Below, in pieces: positions 46,568 to 55,575 of a stretch of 64,000 nt of DNA; within the stretch, counting starts at the first letter, position 1; each line of letters opens with the position of its first letter. Location: NCBI GenBank assembly GCA_021463145.1, contig JAJTWZ010000007.1, positions 1 through 64,000 of the forward strand, read 5' to 3'. This DNA is from Blastocatellia bacterium. GTDB taxonomy: Bacteria; Acidobacteriota; Blastocatellia; UBA7656; JADIYM01. The translations under genes were made by a program, and so were the position numbers. The notes beneath the pieces were generated by a model. It was not told the origin of the DNA. It worked only from the letters and a program-made list of their open reading frames with translations, and made no database searches.

Positions 46568-47626
46568 ATGAAAATCAGATTTCTGTCGGGAGCCCTCGTG
46601 CTTGTGTGTTCCCTCGTTTCACCCGGGCTGGCGCAGCGCGGTAGCGGTCAGCCGCCGGCTCGCCCGGACGAGACTGCGCCAGGGGCGGCGGTGCCGGCGA
46701 CCGATGAAGGGGCCGCGTTGCCGGGCGTCGATCAGGAGCCGGGTCCGGGCCAGGCCCCGGACCCGGGGCAGGGACCCGTGGGACCTCCAGGTGCGCCGCG
46801 CGGTGGAGCCGCGAGGCCGCCGGTGACGCCGAGAGCCGCACCGGGGAGTCGAGCCCCGTTGCCTCCGCTGCGCCCCGGTCAGGCTCCGCCAGCCGCAGGG
46901 CCCGGCGGTCCGATGGCTCCTCCTCCGATCGAGCCTCGCGTCTACGTCGAGGACTCGGGAATGAAGAACCAGATCTTCGACGTCCGTCACCGCGATCCAA
47001 TGCGGCTCGTGGAGGTTCTTCAGGCTCTTGGAAGTGGACGCCGTGGGGCGGTGATAGATGCGAGCCGCGAATTCAATACCCTCACCGTGCGTGACTTTCC
47101 GGAGAATCTCGCGACGATTGAAGCTGCGATCAAGCGACTCGACGTCCCGGTAGAAGCATCTTCCGACATAGACCTGCATCTGTTCGTCCTCCTAGCATCG
47201 ACCGTGCCGGACCAGCCGGTGTCCGAATTGCCGGCCGAGATTCGCGCGGCAACGCAGCAACTGCAATCGGCGTTCGGCTACAAGGGCTTCCGCCTGCTGA
47301 CTCCGATCATGCAGCGCAGTCGCGAAGGGCAATTCGCAACTCGAGGTTCCGGCGAAGTCGGTGGCCAGGCATTGGCAGGACTGGTCGATGCGGGTGGCGC
47401 CGTAGGCTACAACTACGAGATCCGATCGATCTCGCGCGAAGTCTCGAAGTCGGGAGCAAGCCAGATCGAATTGAGAGGATTCGCGTTCGAGATGGGAGGT
47501 CGCCTCGGCAATGCTCGAATCGCGAGCAACCTGTCTCTGGGCCCGGGCGAGCAGGTGGTCGTCGGTTCGGCGAGCCTGAACCGGACGGCACTAATCCTCA
47601 TCCTTTCGGCGAACGAGGCGAAGTAG
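46568..47626 (+). CDS. Secretin N-domain protein with proline/glycine-rich linker
   Basis: A 352-residue exported protein: signal peptide ([20 protein letters not shown]), a proline/glycine/alanine-rich disordered stretch to about residue 120, then a secretin N-type (N1/NolW-like) domain ([47 protein letters not shown]). A beta-rich domain of about 140 residues ends it. The pore-forming secretin domain is absent, so it may be a periplasmic partner or anti-sigma sensor rather than an outer-membrane channel. The ATG at 46568 has AAGGAG 9 bases upstream. Third gene of the sigma/anti-sigma unit. Confidence 0.8.
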   Translation: MKIRFLSGALVLVCSLVSPGLAQRGSGQPPARPDETAPGAAVPATDEGAALPGVDQEPGPGQAPDPGQGPVGPPGAPRGGAARPPVTPRAAPGSRAPLPPLRPGQAPPAAGPGGPMAPPPIEPRVYVEDSGMKNQIFDVRHRDPMRLVEVLQALGSGRRGAVIDASREFNTLTVRDFPENLATIEAAIKRLDVPVEASSDIDLHLFVLLASTVPDQPVSELPAEIRAATQQLQSAFGYKGFRLLTPIMQRSREGQFATRGSGEVGGQALAGLVDAGGAVGYNYEIRSISREVSKSGASQIELRGFAFEMGGRLGNARIASNLSLGPGEQVVVGSASLNRTALILILSANEAK

Positions 47627-47632
47627 AGGTCT

Positions 47633-47661
47633 CCCCGGCGGCAGTTGGGATGCCGCCGGGG
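47633..47661. terminator. Bidirectional terminator between convergent genes
   Basis: CCCCGGCGGCA (47633-47643) pairs perfectly with TGCCGCCGGGG (47651-47661), loop of 7. It lies between the end of the secretin-domain gene (+) and the end of the symporter gene (-). Confidence 0.7.
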
Positions 47662-47675
47662 CTGTCGCAGGGCTG

Positions 47676-49010
47676 TCAGGTGCTCAACTCGACGCCTTCC
47701 GCGCGCGCTACGTAGGCCGCGGCCGTAATGTCTCCGGTGACGTTGAGGACGGTTCGGCTCATGTCGAGGATGCGGTCGACGCCAAGAATTATCGCGATGC
47801 CCTCGGCAGGAACGCCGACGGATTGCAGCACGAGCACCACGAGCGGCAGCGAGCCCCCGGGCACTCCCGCCGTGCCGATTCCGGCGAGGATCGACATCAA
47901 GAGCACGGTAACCTGCTGGCCGAAGGTGAGGTCCACGTTGAACACCTGCGCGAGGAAGAGCACCGTGATGCCTTCGTAGAGCGCCGTACCGTTCTGGTTC
48001 GCCGTCGATCCGAGCGTCAGCACGAATCCGGTGATCTCGCGCGGAACGCCGAGCTTCTCCTCGGTGACACGCATCGCAGTCGGAAGCGTGACGTTCGACG
48101 AGCTCGTCGAGAAGGCGGTGATCATTACCTCGCGGATCTTCGCGAAGAACGTGAGCGGATTCATCTTCGCAAAGAAGTAGACGAGCACGGAATATGTTCC
48201 GAATTGGTGGATCGCAAGCGCGACGAGCACGACGGCGACGTAGGCAGCCAGCGATTTGAAGACCTCAAATCCCAGGCGAGCCGTCGTCGCGAAGATCAGA
48301 CACGCCACCGCGTACGGTGCGAGCCCCATGGCGAAGTCGATAATCCTCATTACCGCGGCGTAGACGCCCTTAAGCACGGCGATCGTCGGAGCCACGGTGT
48401 CCGGATCGCTCATAGCGAGGCCGAGTCCGAAGATGAACGCGAAAAACATCACGGCAATGAATCCGCTTCCGGCATACGCCGGATGTGGATTGATCGCGTT
48501 CGCCATGTCGCCTATCGGGTTGTTCGGGATGATCTGCAGGATCTTGTCGACAGTCTTGGTTTTCTTTGCGGTTTCCGCGTTCGCAAGGACCTTGTCCCTA
48601 TCCGTTTCCGTCGAGGCAATGAGCTTCTGCTTCGTATCTTCGGGCAGGTAATCGCCAGGTCGAACCACGTTCACGAGCGCCAGACCGATGGCGACCGAAA
48701 TTGTGGTCACAATCAGGGTATAGGCGAACGTGCGTGCGCCGATGCGGCCAAGCCTGCGGATGTCCCCAAGCTCTGCGACGCCAAGGGTAAGCGCCGAGAA
48801 CAGGAGCGGGATGACCACCATGAAGATGAGTCGTAGGAACATCTGGCCAACGAAATAGACCGGGCCGTCGATCAGGTTGATGAGCCACTGTTCGGTCCCG
48901 AAGAGCTGATTGCAGGTCACGCCGGCCACGGCGCCGACGAGAAGCCCGATCAGGATCTTCGTGTGAATGGCCATCTTACGGGGAGCCTGGGCCTCGTTCG
49001 CGTCCGTCAT
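47676..49010 (-). CDS. Dicarboxylate/amino acid:cation symporter (DAACS, GltP-like)
   Basis: An inner-membrane Na+/H+-coupled transporter of glutamate, aspartate or C4-dicarboxylates, 444 residues with about eight helices and re-entrant loops. Signature parts are STSSSNVTLPTAMRVTEEKL, GFVLTLGSTANQNGTALYEG and a C-terminal GIGTAGVPGGSLPLVVLVL. The ATG at 49010 is one base after the hydratase stop and follows GGAGTGAT. It has an insert of about 80 residues between helices 3 and 4, including IPNNPIGDMANAINPHPAYA, a common feature of the family. Last gene of the long leftward array. Confidence 0.93.
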   Translation of the reverse strand: MTDANEAQAPRKMAIHTKILIGLLVGAVAGVTCNQLFGTEQWLINLIDGPVYFVGQMFLRLIFMVVIPLLFSALTLGVAELGDIRRLGRIGARTFAYTLIVTTISVAIGLALVNVVRPGDYLPEDTKQKLIASTETDRDKVLANAETAKKTKTVDKILQIIPNNPIGDMANAINPHPAYAGSGFIAVMFFAFIFGLGLAMSDPDTVAPTIAVLKGVYAAVMRIIDFAMGLAPYAVACLIFATTARLGFEVFKSLAAYVAVVLVALAIHQFGTYSVLVYFFAKMNPLTFFAKIREVMITAFSTSSSNVTLPTAMRVTEEKLGVPREITGFVLTLGSTANQNGTALYEGITVLFLAQVFNVDLTFGQQVTVLLMSILAGIGTAGVPGGSLPLVVLVLQSVGVPAEGIAIILGVDRILDMSRTVLNVTGDITAAAYVARAEGVELST

Positions 49011-49011
49011 A

Positions 49012-49782
49012 TCACTCCTTTTCAAGGAAGCGGGCGATGCCGCGTTTACAGTCGTCCGTCAGGCGCGCGACGGCGTTCAGATCGGCGCCCGACGAAATGG
49101 CGGCGTCGAATGTCATTCCATCGATCTGATAGAGCAGGTACTTCGAGAGCGCGATCGCGGAGGCGCTGGACCTGGCGAGGCTCGTCACGTACTCGGACAC
49201 GCTCGCGTTGAAGTCGTCGTCGGCCACGACACGGTTTACGAGCCCGATCTCCGCGGCGCGGTCGGCCGAGATCGCCTCTCCGCGCGCGACGAGCTCGAAG
49301 GCGATCTTCTCCGAAACGCAGCGTCGAAGCATCGCCATCACCATTGCCGGCACGAACCCGAGCCTTACCTCCGGATAACCGAACTGGGCCGACTTCGACG
49401 CGATGACGATGTCGCACGCGGTTGCGAGTCCGGCGCCGCCAGCGAGCGCGCGTCCCCTGACGGCTGCGACAATCGGTTTCGGCAGTCGGCGCATCGCGAC
49501 GAACAGGTCCATCAGTGATCGCGCATCGTCGCGATTTTCGAGAATCGAGCTTTCGGCAATCTTCTGCAGTGCCGACAAGTCCGCACCGGCACAGAAATCG
49601 GCGCTGGACGACCGCAGGACGACTACGCGAACCAGCACGTCCGACGCCACACGTTCGAATGCGTCCCTGAGGTCCTGGATCGTGGCATCGTCCAGCGCAT
49701 TGCGCTTGTCAGGCCGGTTGAGCGAGATCTTCGCGATACCGTCCGCCGATTCGTAAAGGATGCGCGTGAATGACTGGGTCAT
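49012..49782 (-). CDS. Enoyl-CoA hydratase/isomerase (methylglutaconyl/isohexenylglutaconyl-CoA hydratase-like)
   Basis: A crotonase-family enzyme of 256 residues. The oxyanion-hole segment DFCAGADLSAL and central GRALAGGAGLATACDIVIAS with FGYPEVRLGFVPAMV are conserved. One of the two typical catalytic Glu positions is Ala/Gly here (GGAGLATACD), as in AUH/AtuE-type hydratases of leucine and terpene catabolism, which agrees with the AtuA gene upstream. The ATG at 49782 gives the normal length; the frame is open 56 codons further. Downstream gene is the symporter. Confidence 0.9.
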   Translation of the reverse strand: MTQSFTRILYESADGIAKISLNRPDKRNALDDATIQDLRDAFERVASDVLVRVVVLRSSSADFCAGADLSALQKIAESSILENRDDARSLMDLFVAMRRLPKPIVAAVRGRALAGGAGLATACDIVIASKSAQFGYPEVRLGFVPAMVMAMLRRCVSEKIAFELVARGEAISADRAAEIGLVNRVVADDDFNASVSEYVTSLARSSASAIALSKYLLYQIDGMTFDAAISSGADLNAVARLTDDCKRGIARFLEKE

Positions 49783-49844
49783 GATGGAAGTGTGGGCTGC
49801 GGGAGGGCGCTTTGTGGATGGCCAAACCGGCCGAGCCGGTTGCT

Positions 49845-50096
49845 TCAGTATTTCACATTGCCTGTGCCACGAGTTGCCGGATCGACGGCCATCCGGATAC
49901 CGTCGATCTGAATGGAGACCGAGACCCAGCGTTGGCCACAGAGAGGGCAAACCAGCTTCGACTCGGCGCCGACTGGCGGCACGCCACGCCGTGGAGCGAA
50001 GTACGCGGCCTCGAATACCACGCGGTCCGATGGACCGGAGTAGTCATAGATGGTCCGATTGCAGAACGTACAGACAACGGGTCGTGAACCGGCCAT
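49845..50096 (-). CDS. Small zinc-ribbon-like protein
   Basis: An 83-residue protein with two CxxC pairs (CTFC near residue 9, CPLC near 52) that probably chelate zinc. The region between is rich in aromatic and charged residues (IYDYSGPSDRVVFEAAYFAP). GGAGG lies about 6 bases before the ATG at 50096. Family not recognised. It lies between the AtuA-like protein and the enoyl-CoA hydratase, so it is probably co-transcribed. Confidence 0.7.
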   Translation of the reverse strand: MAGSRPVVCTFCNRTIYDYSGPSDRVVFEAAYFAPRRGVPPVGAESKLVCPLCGQRWVSVSIQIDGIRMAVDPATRGTGNVKY

Positions 50097-50124
50097 GCGA
50101 GGCCTCCGTCGGATGAGGTGCCTG

Positions 50125-50466
50125 CTACGGAATGAGTCGCGCAAGATCGTCGTCGATTTCGATCTCCATGCGCAGTAGAGCGGAACTGTATGTCTTACCC
50201 TGCGCGTCGGTCTTGAGCGAGACGGTTCCGCCGCCCCCAAGGGCTTCGTGCAGGAGAAAATTCAGGGCCTCGAGGTTGGGGAGTTCGAATCGCTCGACGC
50301 CACCGTGGACAAGCCCATCGAAATGGCGCTTGACGGCCTCGACCGTGACGCGCTCGACGAGTACAGGATAGAACTCGGGGCGGCGCGCAATGAGACCGAC
50401 ATTGGCCGTGTCGCCTTTGTCGCCCGATCGGGCGTGAGCAATGTCGAGCAGCCGGATTGTCTTCAT
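50125..50466 (-). CDS. AtuA C-terminal-like (ferredoxin-fold) protein
   Basis: A 113-residue protein matching the small domain normally found as the C-terminus of AtuA: DIAHARSGDKGDTANVGLIA near residue 8 and FELPNLEALNFLLHEALGGG near 60. In Pseudomonas AtuA the two parts are one chain; here the gene starts 7 bases after the AtuA main gene as a separate ORF, so the parts presumably assemble. Cytoplasmic. Confidence 0.85.
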   Translation of the reverse strand: MKTIRLLDIAHARSGDKGDTANVGLIARRPEFYPVLVERVTVEAVKRHFDGLVHGGVERFELPNLEALNFLLHEALGGGGTVSLKTDAQGKTYSSALLRMEIEIDDDLARLIP

Positions 50467-50473
50467 TCCAGTA

Positions 50474-51838
50474 TCAGGCCTCCGCTATCTCGACTACCGG
50501 CTCCACGACCGACTTTGGAATCAGCGCGGGCCAGTAGGCCACAATCTCCTGCACGCGCGGGCGGCCGCCGGCAAAGCCAGTTACGTTCGGCGGTCCGGTA
50601 AGAACGAGCGGAGCGAGTTCCTTGGTGAAGCGTTCGACATCCGCCTTGCTTTCGGACCGCACGCCGACTCGAAGCTCGACTTCCGCCAGTTCGCCCGACG
50701 GCGTGCCGGCGAGCGGGCCGTGGCACGCACTCGCGCCGACGAACTCCGTGAGCACTTCGTCGAATCTCAGCCCGAGCCGCTCGAGCCGTTCGCGAAGGAT
50801 TCGGTCGGCCGCCTCGGCCTTGCGATACGCATCGGGCCACGCATACACGAGCGTCCCGACGGCCTTGAAGCCGGACGAATAGCTGATCGAAACCTTGTAA
50901 AACTCGGTTTCGGGGTTGCCGCGAATGCCAAACATTCTGACGCGGTCCGTCCCGTCGCCGGCGAGGTGGATAGAAGTAAAGTCGGCCACGCAGTCCGGCG
51001 TGATGTAGGCCTTCGGATCCCCCATCTCGTAGACGAGCTGTTCCTTGATGACCGCAGGCGATATGCGGCCGCCAGTGCCAGGATGCTTCGTGATGACGAA
51101 CGTGCCGTCGGCAGAGGCTTCGACAATTGGATACCCGATATTCGCCAGGTCCGGGATCGAATCCCAGTCCACCATGCAGTTGCCGCCGGAGGCCTGTGCT
51201 CCACACTCGATCGTGTGTCCGGCGATGGTTCCCGCTGCTACTCGGTCCCAGTCGTCCTTTGCCCAGCCGAACTCGTAGGCCATTGGAGCAAGCGTCAGTC
51301 CCGTGTCCGTGCACCGGCCGGTAACGACCACGCGCGCCCCGCGCGACAGCGCTTCGACGATTGGCCACGCGCCGAAATAGACGTTCGCACTCTGGACACG
51401 ATCGATCACGGTCGAGAGCGGTTCGCCTGTGTCCATGTTCCGAAGCTCGATGCCGTCGCGCGTGAAACTCTCCAGCCGGTCCATTATGTCGTCGCCACGG
51501 ACGATTCCCACTCGCACCTGGCCACCGAGTCCGAGCTTGCGCGCGACCTCCAGCACAGCCGCGCTGCAACCGGCCGGATTCACGCCGCCGGCGTTTGCCG
51601 TGACCTTGATGTCGCGCTCGACGCAAGCCGGAAGAATTCGTTCCATCAGCGGCACGAAGTCGGTCGCATAGCCGAGCTCCGGATTCCGCGAGCGCTGCTT
51701 CTGCATGATCGACATCGTCACCTCGGCCAGGTAGTCGAGCATGAGGTAGTCGATCGGACCGCCCTCGACCTGCTGGACGGGCGCCTCGAGCATGTCGCCC
51801 CAGAAGCCCTGACCGCTCGCAATTCGGATCGTTTTCAT
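50474..51838 (-). CDS. atuA: AtuA family (DUF1446) acyclic-terpene-utilisation-like protein
   Basis: A 454-residue protein of the AtuA/DUF1446 family. [60 protein letters not shown] and [20 protein letters not shown] are the family blocks. AtuA is needed for citronellol/geraniol breakdown, and homologues accompany leucine/isovalerate-type acyl-CoA genes; the reaction is unclear. The start ATG at 51838 overlaps the stop of the preceding PH-like membrane gene (ATGA). Neighbours are its split C-terminal domain and an AtuE/AUH-like hydratase. Confidence 0.9.
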   Translation of the reverse strand: MKTIRIASGQGFWGDMLEAPVQQVEGGPIDYLMLDYLAEVTMSIMQKQRSRNPELGYATDFVPLMERILPACVERDIKVTANAGGVNPAGCSAAVLEVARKLGLGGQVRVGIVRGDDIMDRLESFTRDGIELRNMDTGEPLSTVIDRVQSANVYFGAWPIVEALSRGARVVVTGRCTDTGLTLAPMAYEFGWAKDDWDRVAAGTIAGHTIECGAQASGGNCMVDWDSIPDLANIGYPIVEASADGTFVITKHPGTGGRISPAVIKEQLVYEMGDPKAYITPDCVADFTSIHLAGDGTDRVRMFGIRGNPETEFYKVSISYSSGFKAVGTLVYAWPDAYRKAEAADRILRERLERLGLRFDEVLTEFVGASACHGPLAGTPSGELAEVELRVGVRSESKADVERFTKELAPLVLTGPPNVTGFAGGRPRVQEIVAYWPALIPKSVVEPVVEIAEA

Positions 51839-52491
51839 AGCGTAGGTTCGGTGGCGGAATCTATTACATCTCTTCTTGGGCGCGCAACGATTCGATGTTC
51901 GAGTGTCGCGGCTTCCGTTACCAGTCCTATCGCCTCGAGAGCTGCGCGAACTGATGGAAGGAAGGTCTCGTCGACAGCAGCACGCCCGCTCATCGCGGTG
52001 TCGATGCGATCCCGAACTGCGCCTCTCGAGACCAGGTAGGACTGAACGTACGCGCGTGCCGGAATCCGGGCGAGTGCGTCGGCGAGAGCGTCGTCGTAGC
52101 GCGCAATGAAGTCGCTGACCCGGAGCGGAGGCGCGACGCCGGACGTGAGCCGGAATGCACGGCCGACGGCAGGCCCCTCGACTACCTCGATGTCCGCGAC
52201 GTCGGCCCAGCGCAGAAGGCTCTGTCCGAGTAGCGGCGCGCGACGCGTGATCGACTCGTCGTCAATGACGACCGTTTCTCCCAGGCGGAGCAAAACCCAC
52301 ACCAGAAACAGCGAGAGAAGGCCCATTACCAGCAGGAGCAAGGTGTGCCGCAGCCCGGACGTCAACTGGAGCGCCCATCCAATGAGTACCAGCGTTGGCG
52401 CGAGAATGACGCAGACGGTCAGGACGGCGCCCTGACTCGACCGGTAAGTCGTGCTCGTGACGCTGCCCGGGGGATGAACTCGCTCGGCCAT
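51835..52491 (-). CDS. Two-helix membrane protein with PH-like domain
   Basis: A 218-residue protein with two adjacent membrane helices ([38 protein letters not shown]) and then a bacterial PH-like domain start ([20 protein letters not shown]). The C-terminal half is soluble and helical. Function unknown. Start ATG overlaps the stop of the upstream WecE-like gene (TAATG) and its stop overlaps atuA (ATGA), so it physically joins the glycan block and the acyl-CoA block. Confidence 0.72.
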   Translation of the reverse strand: MAERVHPPGSVTSTTYRSSQGAVLTVCVILAPTLVLIGWALQLTSGLRHTLLLLVMGLLSLFLVWVLLRLGETVVIDDESITRRAPLLGQSLLRWADVADIEVVEGPAVGRAFRLTSGVAPPLRVSDFIARYDDALADALARIPARAYVQSYLVSRGAVRDRIDTAMSGRAAVDETFLPSVRAALEAIGLVTEAATLEHRIVARPRRDVIDSATEPTL

Positions 52492-53627
52492 TAACGCGAG
52501 GGATCGAACTGCAGAATGGATTCGATGACGTACAACTGTTCAATCTCCGAGAGCGAGTTGTAGAACGGCAGTCGCAGCAATCGATCGCTGACGTCTTCGG
52601 TCACTGGACAATCGCCGGCACGTCCCCCGAAACGTATTCCCATCGGCGACGTGTGCAGGGGGACATAGTGAAACACGCTGTGGACGCCCAGCCGCCTCAG
52701 GTGTTCGATTAGGTTTGCCCGCGTCGTCTCATCCGGCAGCAGGAGGTAGTACATGTGGTACGACTGCTCGCAGTTGTCCGGCACGACCGGACGCCTCGCG
52801 CCGATGGAATCCGCCCATTCGCCGAGAGCGCGATCGTAGCCTTCCCACAGTCGTTGCCGGGTCGACTGGATGAGCTCGACCCGCTCGAGTTGCGCGAGCA
52901 AGAACGCCGCCAGCATGTCGGACGGCAGAAAGCTCGAGCCAACATCCACCCACGTGTACTTGTCGACCTGTCCGCGGAAGAAGCGGGAGCGGTTCGTGCC
53001 TTTCTCACGGTGGATTTCGGCTCGCTCGACGAGGCTGGCGTCGTTGATGACGAGGGCGCCGCCCTCGCCGCACGTCAGGTTCTTGGTTTCGTGGAAGCTG
53101 AGTGTGGAGAGTTGACCGAACGACCCGAGCAAGCGGTCCTGGTACTTCCCGAGCATTCCGTGGGCGTTGTCTTCGACAATGGCAAAGCCGTTAGTGCTCG
53201 CGAGGCCGGAGATTACGTCCATCGCGCACCCGACGCCGGCATAGTGCACGGGAACGACGGCGCGCGTCTTCTCCGTAATGAGTGACGGAAGCAGAGACTC
53301 ATCCAGATTGAGCGTGTCGGGCCGTATGTCGCAGAAGACGATCCTGGCACCCCGGAGCGCAAATGCGTTCGCTGTCGACACGAACGTGAACGACGGGATG
53401 ATGACTTCGTCGCCGGGCTGTATGTCGAGAAGGAGAGCGCTAAGTTCGAGCGCGTCCGAACAGGACGTAGTCAGGAATACCTGCGCCGACCCGAGCATCT
53501 CTCCAAGGAGCGCCTGGCAGCGGCGCGTGAAAGGACCATCTCCCGAAATGTGCCCGCCGGCGACCGAATCGAGAAGGTAGACGATCTCTCGACCCGAGAG
53601 ACTCGCCTTGTTGAACGGAATTCGCAT
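52491..53627 (-). CDS. WecE/RffA-type DegT/DnrJ/EryC1 aminotransferase
   Basis: A 378-residue PLP sugar aminotransferase that would convert dTDP-4-keto-6-deoxyglucose to dTDP-4-amino-4,6-dideoxygalactose. The N-terminus MRIPFNKASLSGREIVYL, the fold block DVISGLASTNGFAIVEDNAH (positions about 53150-53225), Lys182 in SFHETKN and CGEGGALVIND match WecE. The ATG at 53627 is chosen over 53633 because GAAGGA is 6 bases upstream of it; the upstream stop lies between the two. It acts with the second DegT enzyme and GT2 in the same array. Confidence 0.93.
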   Translation of the reverse strand: MRIPFNKASLSGREIVYLLDSVAGGHISGDGPFTRRCQALLGEMLGSAQVFLTTSCSDALELSALLLDIQPGDEVIIPSFTFVSTANAFALRGARIVFCDIRPDTLNLDESLLPSLITEKTRAVVPVHYAGVGCAMDVISGLASTNGFAIVEDNAHGMLGKYQDRLLGSFGQLSTLSFHETKNLTCGEGGALVINDASLVERAEIHREKGTNRSRFFRGQVDKYTWVDVGSSFLPSDMLAAFLLAQLERVELIQSTRQRLWEGYDRALGEWADSIGARRPVVPDNCEQSYHMYYLLLPDETTRANLIEHLRRLGVHSVFHYVPLHTSPMGIRFGGRAGDCPVTEDVSDRLLRLPFYNSLSEIEQLYVIESILQFDPSR

Positions 53628-53629
53628 TC

Positions 53630-54397
53630 TCATTCCTTCGCGGCCAGGCCGTGCATTGCCGTGTAGTCGCCCAGCCGTAGAAACGGCACCGCGCGCATCA
53701 TGGACTGTCCGATGTGATAGCCAGGCGACGTGACGAATCCGGGTAGACTCACGTACGAAAGGGCAAGTCGCGCGGGCCAGAAGTGGAGTGGGTACATTCC
53801 CTTCACGGTGATTCCCGCTTCGCGCATGACACCGGCGAAGGCAGATACGCTCAGGTCGAGCACACGATGAAGGAAGCCCGTGTGGATAGGCTCGAGCAGC
53901 AGGATCTCTCCGCCCGGTTTCAATGCCTGGACGAGTTTCTCCAGGGCGCGCAGCAGCTCCTCGGCATCCTTGCACGCGACGGCGACCGAACCCCACGAGA
54001 CGACGGCGTCGTAGCGGTCGTGCTCGGCCAGCTCGAAAATCGACTCTACCGAATAGGACGGGTTCTCGCCGCCGGAGAGACCTCGTGCGATATCGATGGC
54101 CCGGGCCGAGAAGTCGAAGCCGTGAACGGTCGCACCGCGTCCGGCCAGATACCTCGCGATCCGTCCAGTCCCGCATCCGGCATCCAGAATGCACTTACCG
54201 GTCACTTCAGGCAGCAGGCGATCGATGACAGCCAGCTGCTCTCGGTGGTAGAGCCGGTTCAGATTGTTGTTCGGCCACATCGACACGGCGTCGCCGGCGA
54301 GCTCGACGGCCTTCGAGTCCCAATAATCCGCCGTGCTGTAGAGCTGCTTCCGATTACGGCGATTCCGAAGCATCGCCGCAAGGCTTTTGACGTTCAT
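53630..54397 (-). CDS. SAM-dependent methyltransferase, class I
   Basis: A 255-residue Rossmann-type methyltransferase. Motif I KCILDAGCGTGRIARYLAG binds SAM (about residues 70-88), then VHGFDFSARAIDIA and the motif III-like LKPGGEILLLEPIHTGF. The C-terminal 60 residues contain a hydrophobic patch. Likely N- or O-methylates the sugar or lipid intermediate of this locus; substrate unknown. The start codon overlaps the stop of the second DegT gene by 4 bases. Confidence 0.9.
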   Translation of the reverse strand: MNVKSLAAMLRNRRNRKQLYSTADYWDSKAVELAGDAVSMWPNNNLNRLYHREQLAVIDRLLPEVTGKCILDAGCGTGRIARYLAGRGATVHGFDFSARAIDIARGLSGGENPSYSVESIFELAEHDRYDAVVSWGSVAVACKDAEELLRALEKLVQALKPGGEILLLEPIHTGFLHRVLDLSVSAFAGVMREAGITVKGMYPLHFWPARLALSYVSLPGFVTSPGYHIGQSMMRAVPFLRLGDYTAMHGLAAKE

Positions 54398-55575
54398 CTG
54401 GTGACCCCTGCCGAGTCGATCTCCACGACAGCCTCTACCACTCGATTCAGCTCCCGGTCGGTCAACTTTTCATAATAGGGAAGGTCGAGCACCTCGTGCG
54501 CCAACTGGCCGGCGCGCCCGCATGCCGACGGGTCGCCAATGTAGGTGAAGCTGAAAGCGCAGTCCACACCTCGATCCACAAGCTGTTGATAATACACGAG
54601 CTTGTCGCCTCTGACCCGCAGCGGAAACCGGATGCAGGCCCACGAATTCGTGGAATCCTCCGGAGGCAGCGCCGCTCGCTCGACTCCGGACAAGCCAGAC
54701 AGAAGCTCTCGATATCGGCGCTGCCGTGCGCCGACGATCTCGTCAAGGCGGCGGATCTGGCCGAGAGCGATACGAGCCTGCCAGTTCGTAAGCCGATGGC
54801 GGTAGAACTCCGTGAACTCGGGGTGCAATCCATCCTCGTCGAACGTGAATGCACGGCGGCACCCGAAGACGACCCAATGAAACAGCCGATAGAGAGCGCC
54901 GTTCTCGATGACGACGAGGATGGCCGCCATGAGGATCGTCCTGACTTTCCACGCGAGTCCTGGCATCACCGTTTCTTCGTCGAGCACGCGCGCGATACGC
55001 TGCGCCATCGCGTCGTCGTCCGTCGCAATGAAACCGCCCTTGAGGGGCACGGTGACGAGCTTCGTCGAATCGAAACTGAAGAAGCCGACGTCGCCAATCG
55101 TTCCCGTCAGCTTTCCGTCGATGCGTGTGCCGAGCGACGCCGCGGCATCCTCGACGATCAGTGCACCACGTGCCCGGGCCAGGCTCATCGTCGTCGCCAT
55201 GTCGCACGGGATTCCGAACTGGTGTGTGGCGACTACGACAGAACCTTCATCGAGCAGTTCTTCGAGTGACGAGGCGTCGTAATTGAACCCGTTGGCCTCG
55301 GTCGGAACCCGGACTATCGACCTGCCGGCGAGCAATACCGCTTCGTCGACCGCCTTGCAGGTGTATGACGGGATGAGCACGCGCTCACGGCCGACTGCCC
55401 GAAGGATTGCGTAGAGCGCGCCGCGGCCAGATGCCGTCAGCAGGATGTGACGGCAACCCGTCAGCTCGCGGAGATGCGTGACGAGGGCTTCGGCGTACTC
55501 GCGTTTCCGTTCGCGAGTAAACGCGGCTCTTACCAGGTCGAGCAGCCCGTAATTGACCTTGGTGCGGGGAATCAC
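54394..55575 (-). CDS. Second DegT/DnrJ-type aminotransferase with hydrophobic insert
   Basis: A 393-residue PLP sugar aminotransferase, divergent from the WecE copy. HILLTASGRGALYAILRAVG, VLIPSYTCKAVDEAVLLAG, LIVEDAAASLG and Lys172 in FSFDSTKLVTVPLKGGFIA are the family sites. Around 210-240 lies a hydrophobic stretch (TILMAAILVVIENGALYRLF) not seen in soluble DegT enzymes, which suggests membrane association. The GTG at 55575 overlaps the stop of the flippase-like gene (GTGA). A much longer open frame upstream is antisense to nothing and is not used. Confidence 0.85.
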   Translation of the reverse strand: MIPRTKVNYGLLDLVRAAFTRERKREYAEALVTHLRELTGCRHILLTASGRGALYAILRAVGRERVLIPSYTCKAVDEAVLLAGRSIVRVPTEANGFNYDASSLEELLDEGSVVVATHQFGIPCDMATTMSLARARGALIVEDAAASLGTRIDGKLTGTIGDVGFFSFDSTKLVTVPLKGGFIATDDDAMAQRIARVLDEETVMPGLAWKVRTILMAAILVVIENGALYRLFHWVVFGCRRAFTFDEDGLHPEFTEFYRHRLTNWQARIALGQIRRLDEIVGARQRRYRELLSGLSGVERAALPPEDSTNSWACIRFPLRVRGDKLVYYQQLVDRGVDCAFSFTYIGDPSACGRAGQLAHEVLDLPYYEKLTDRELNRVVEAVVEIDSAGVTR

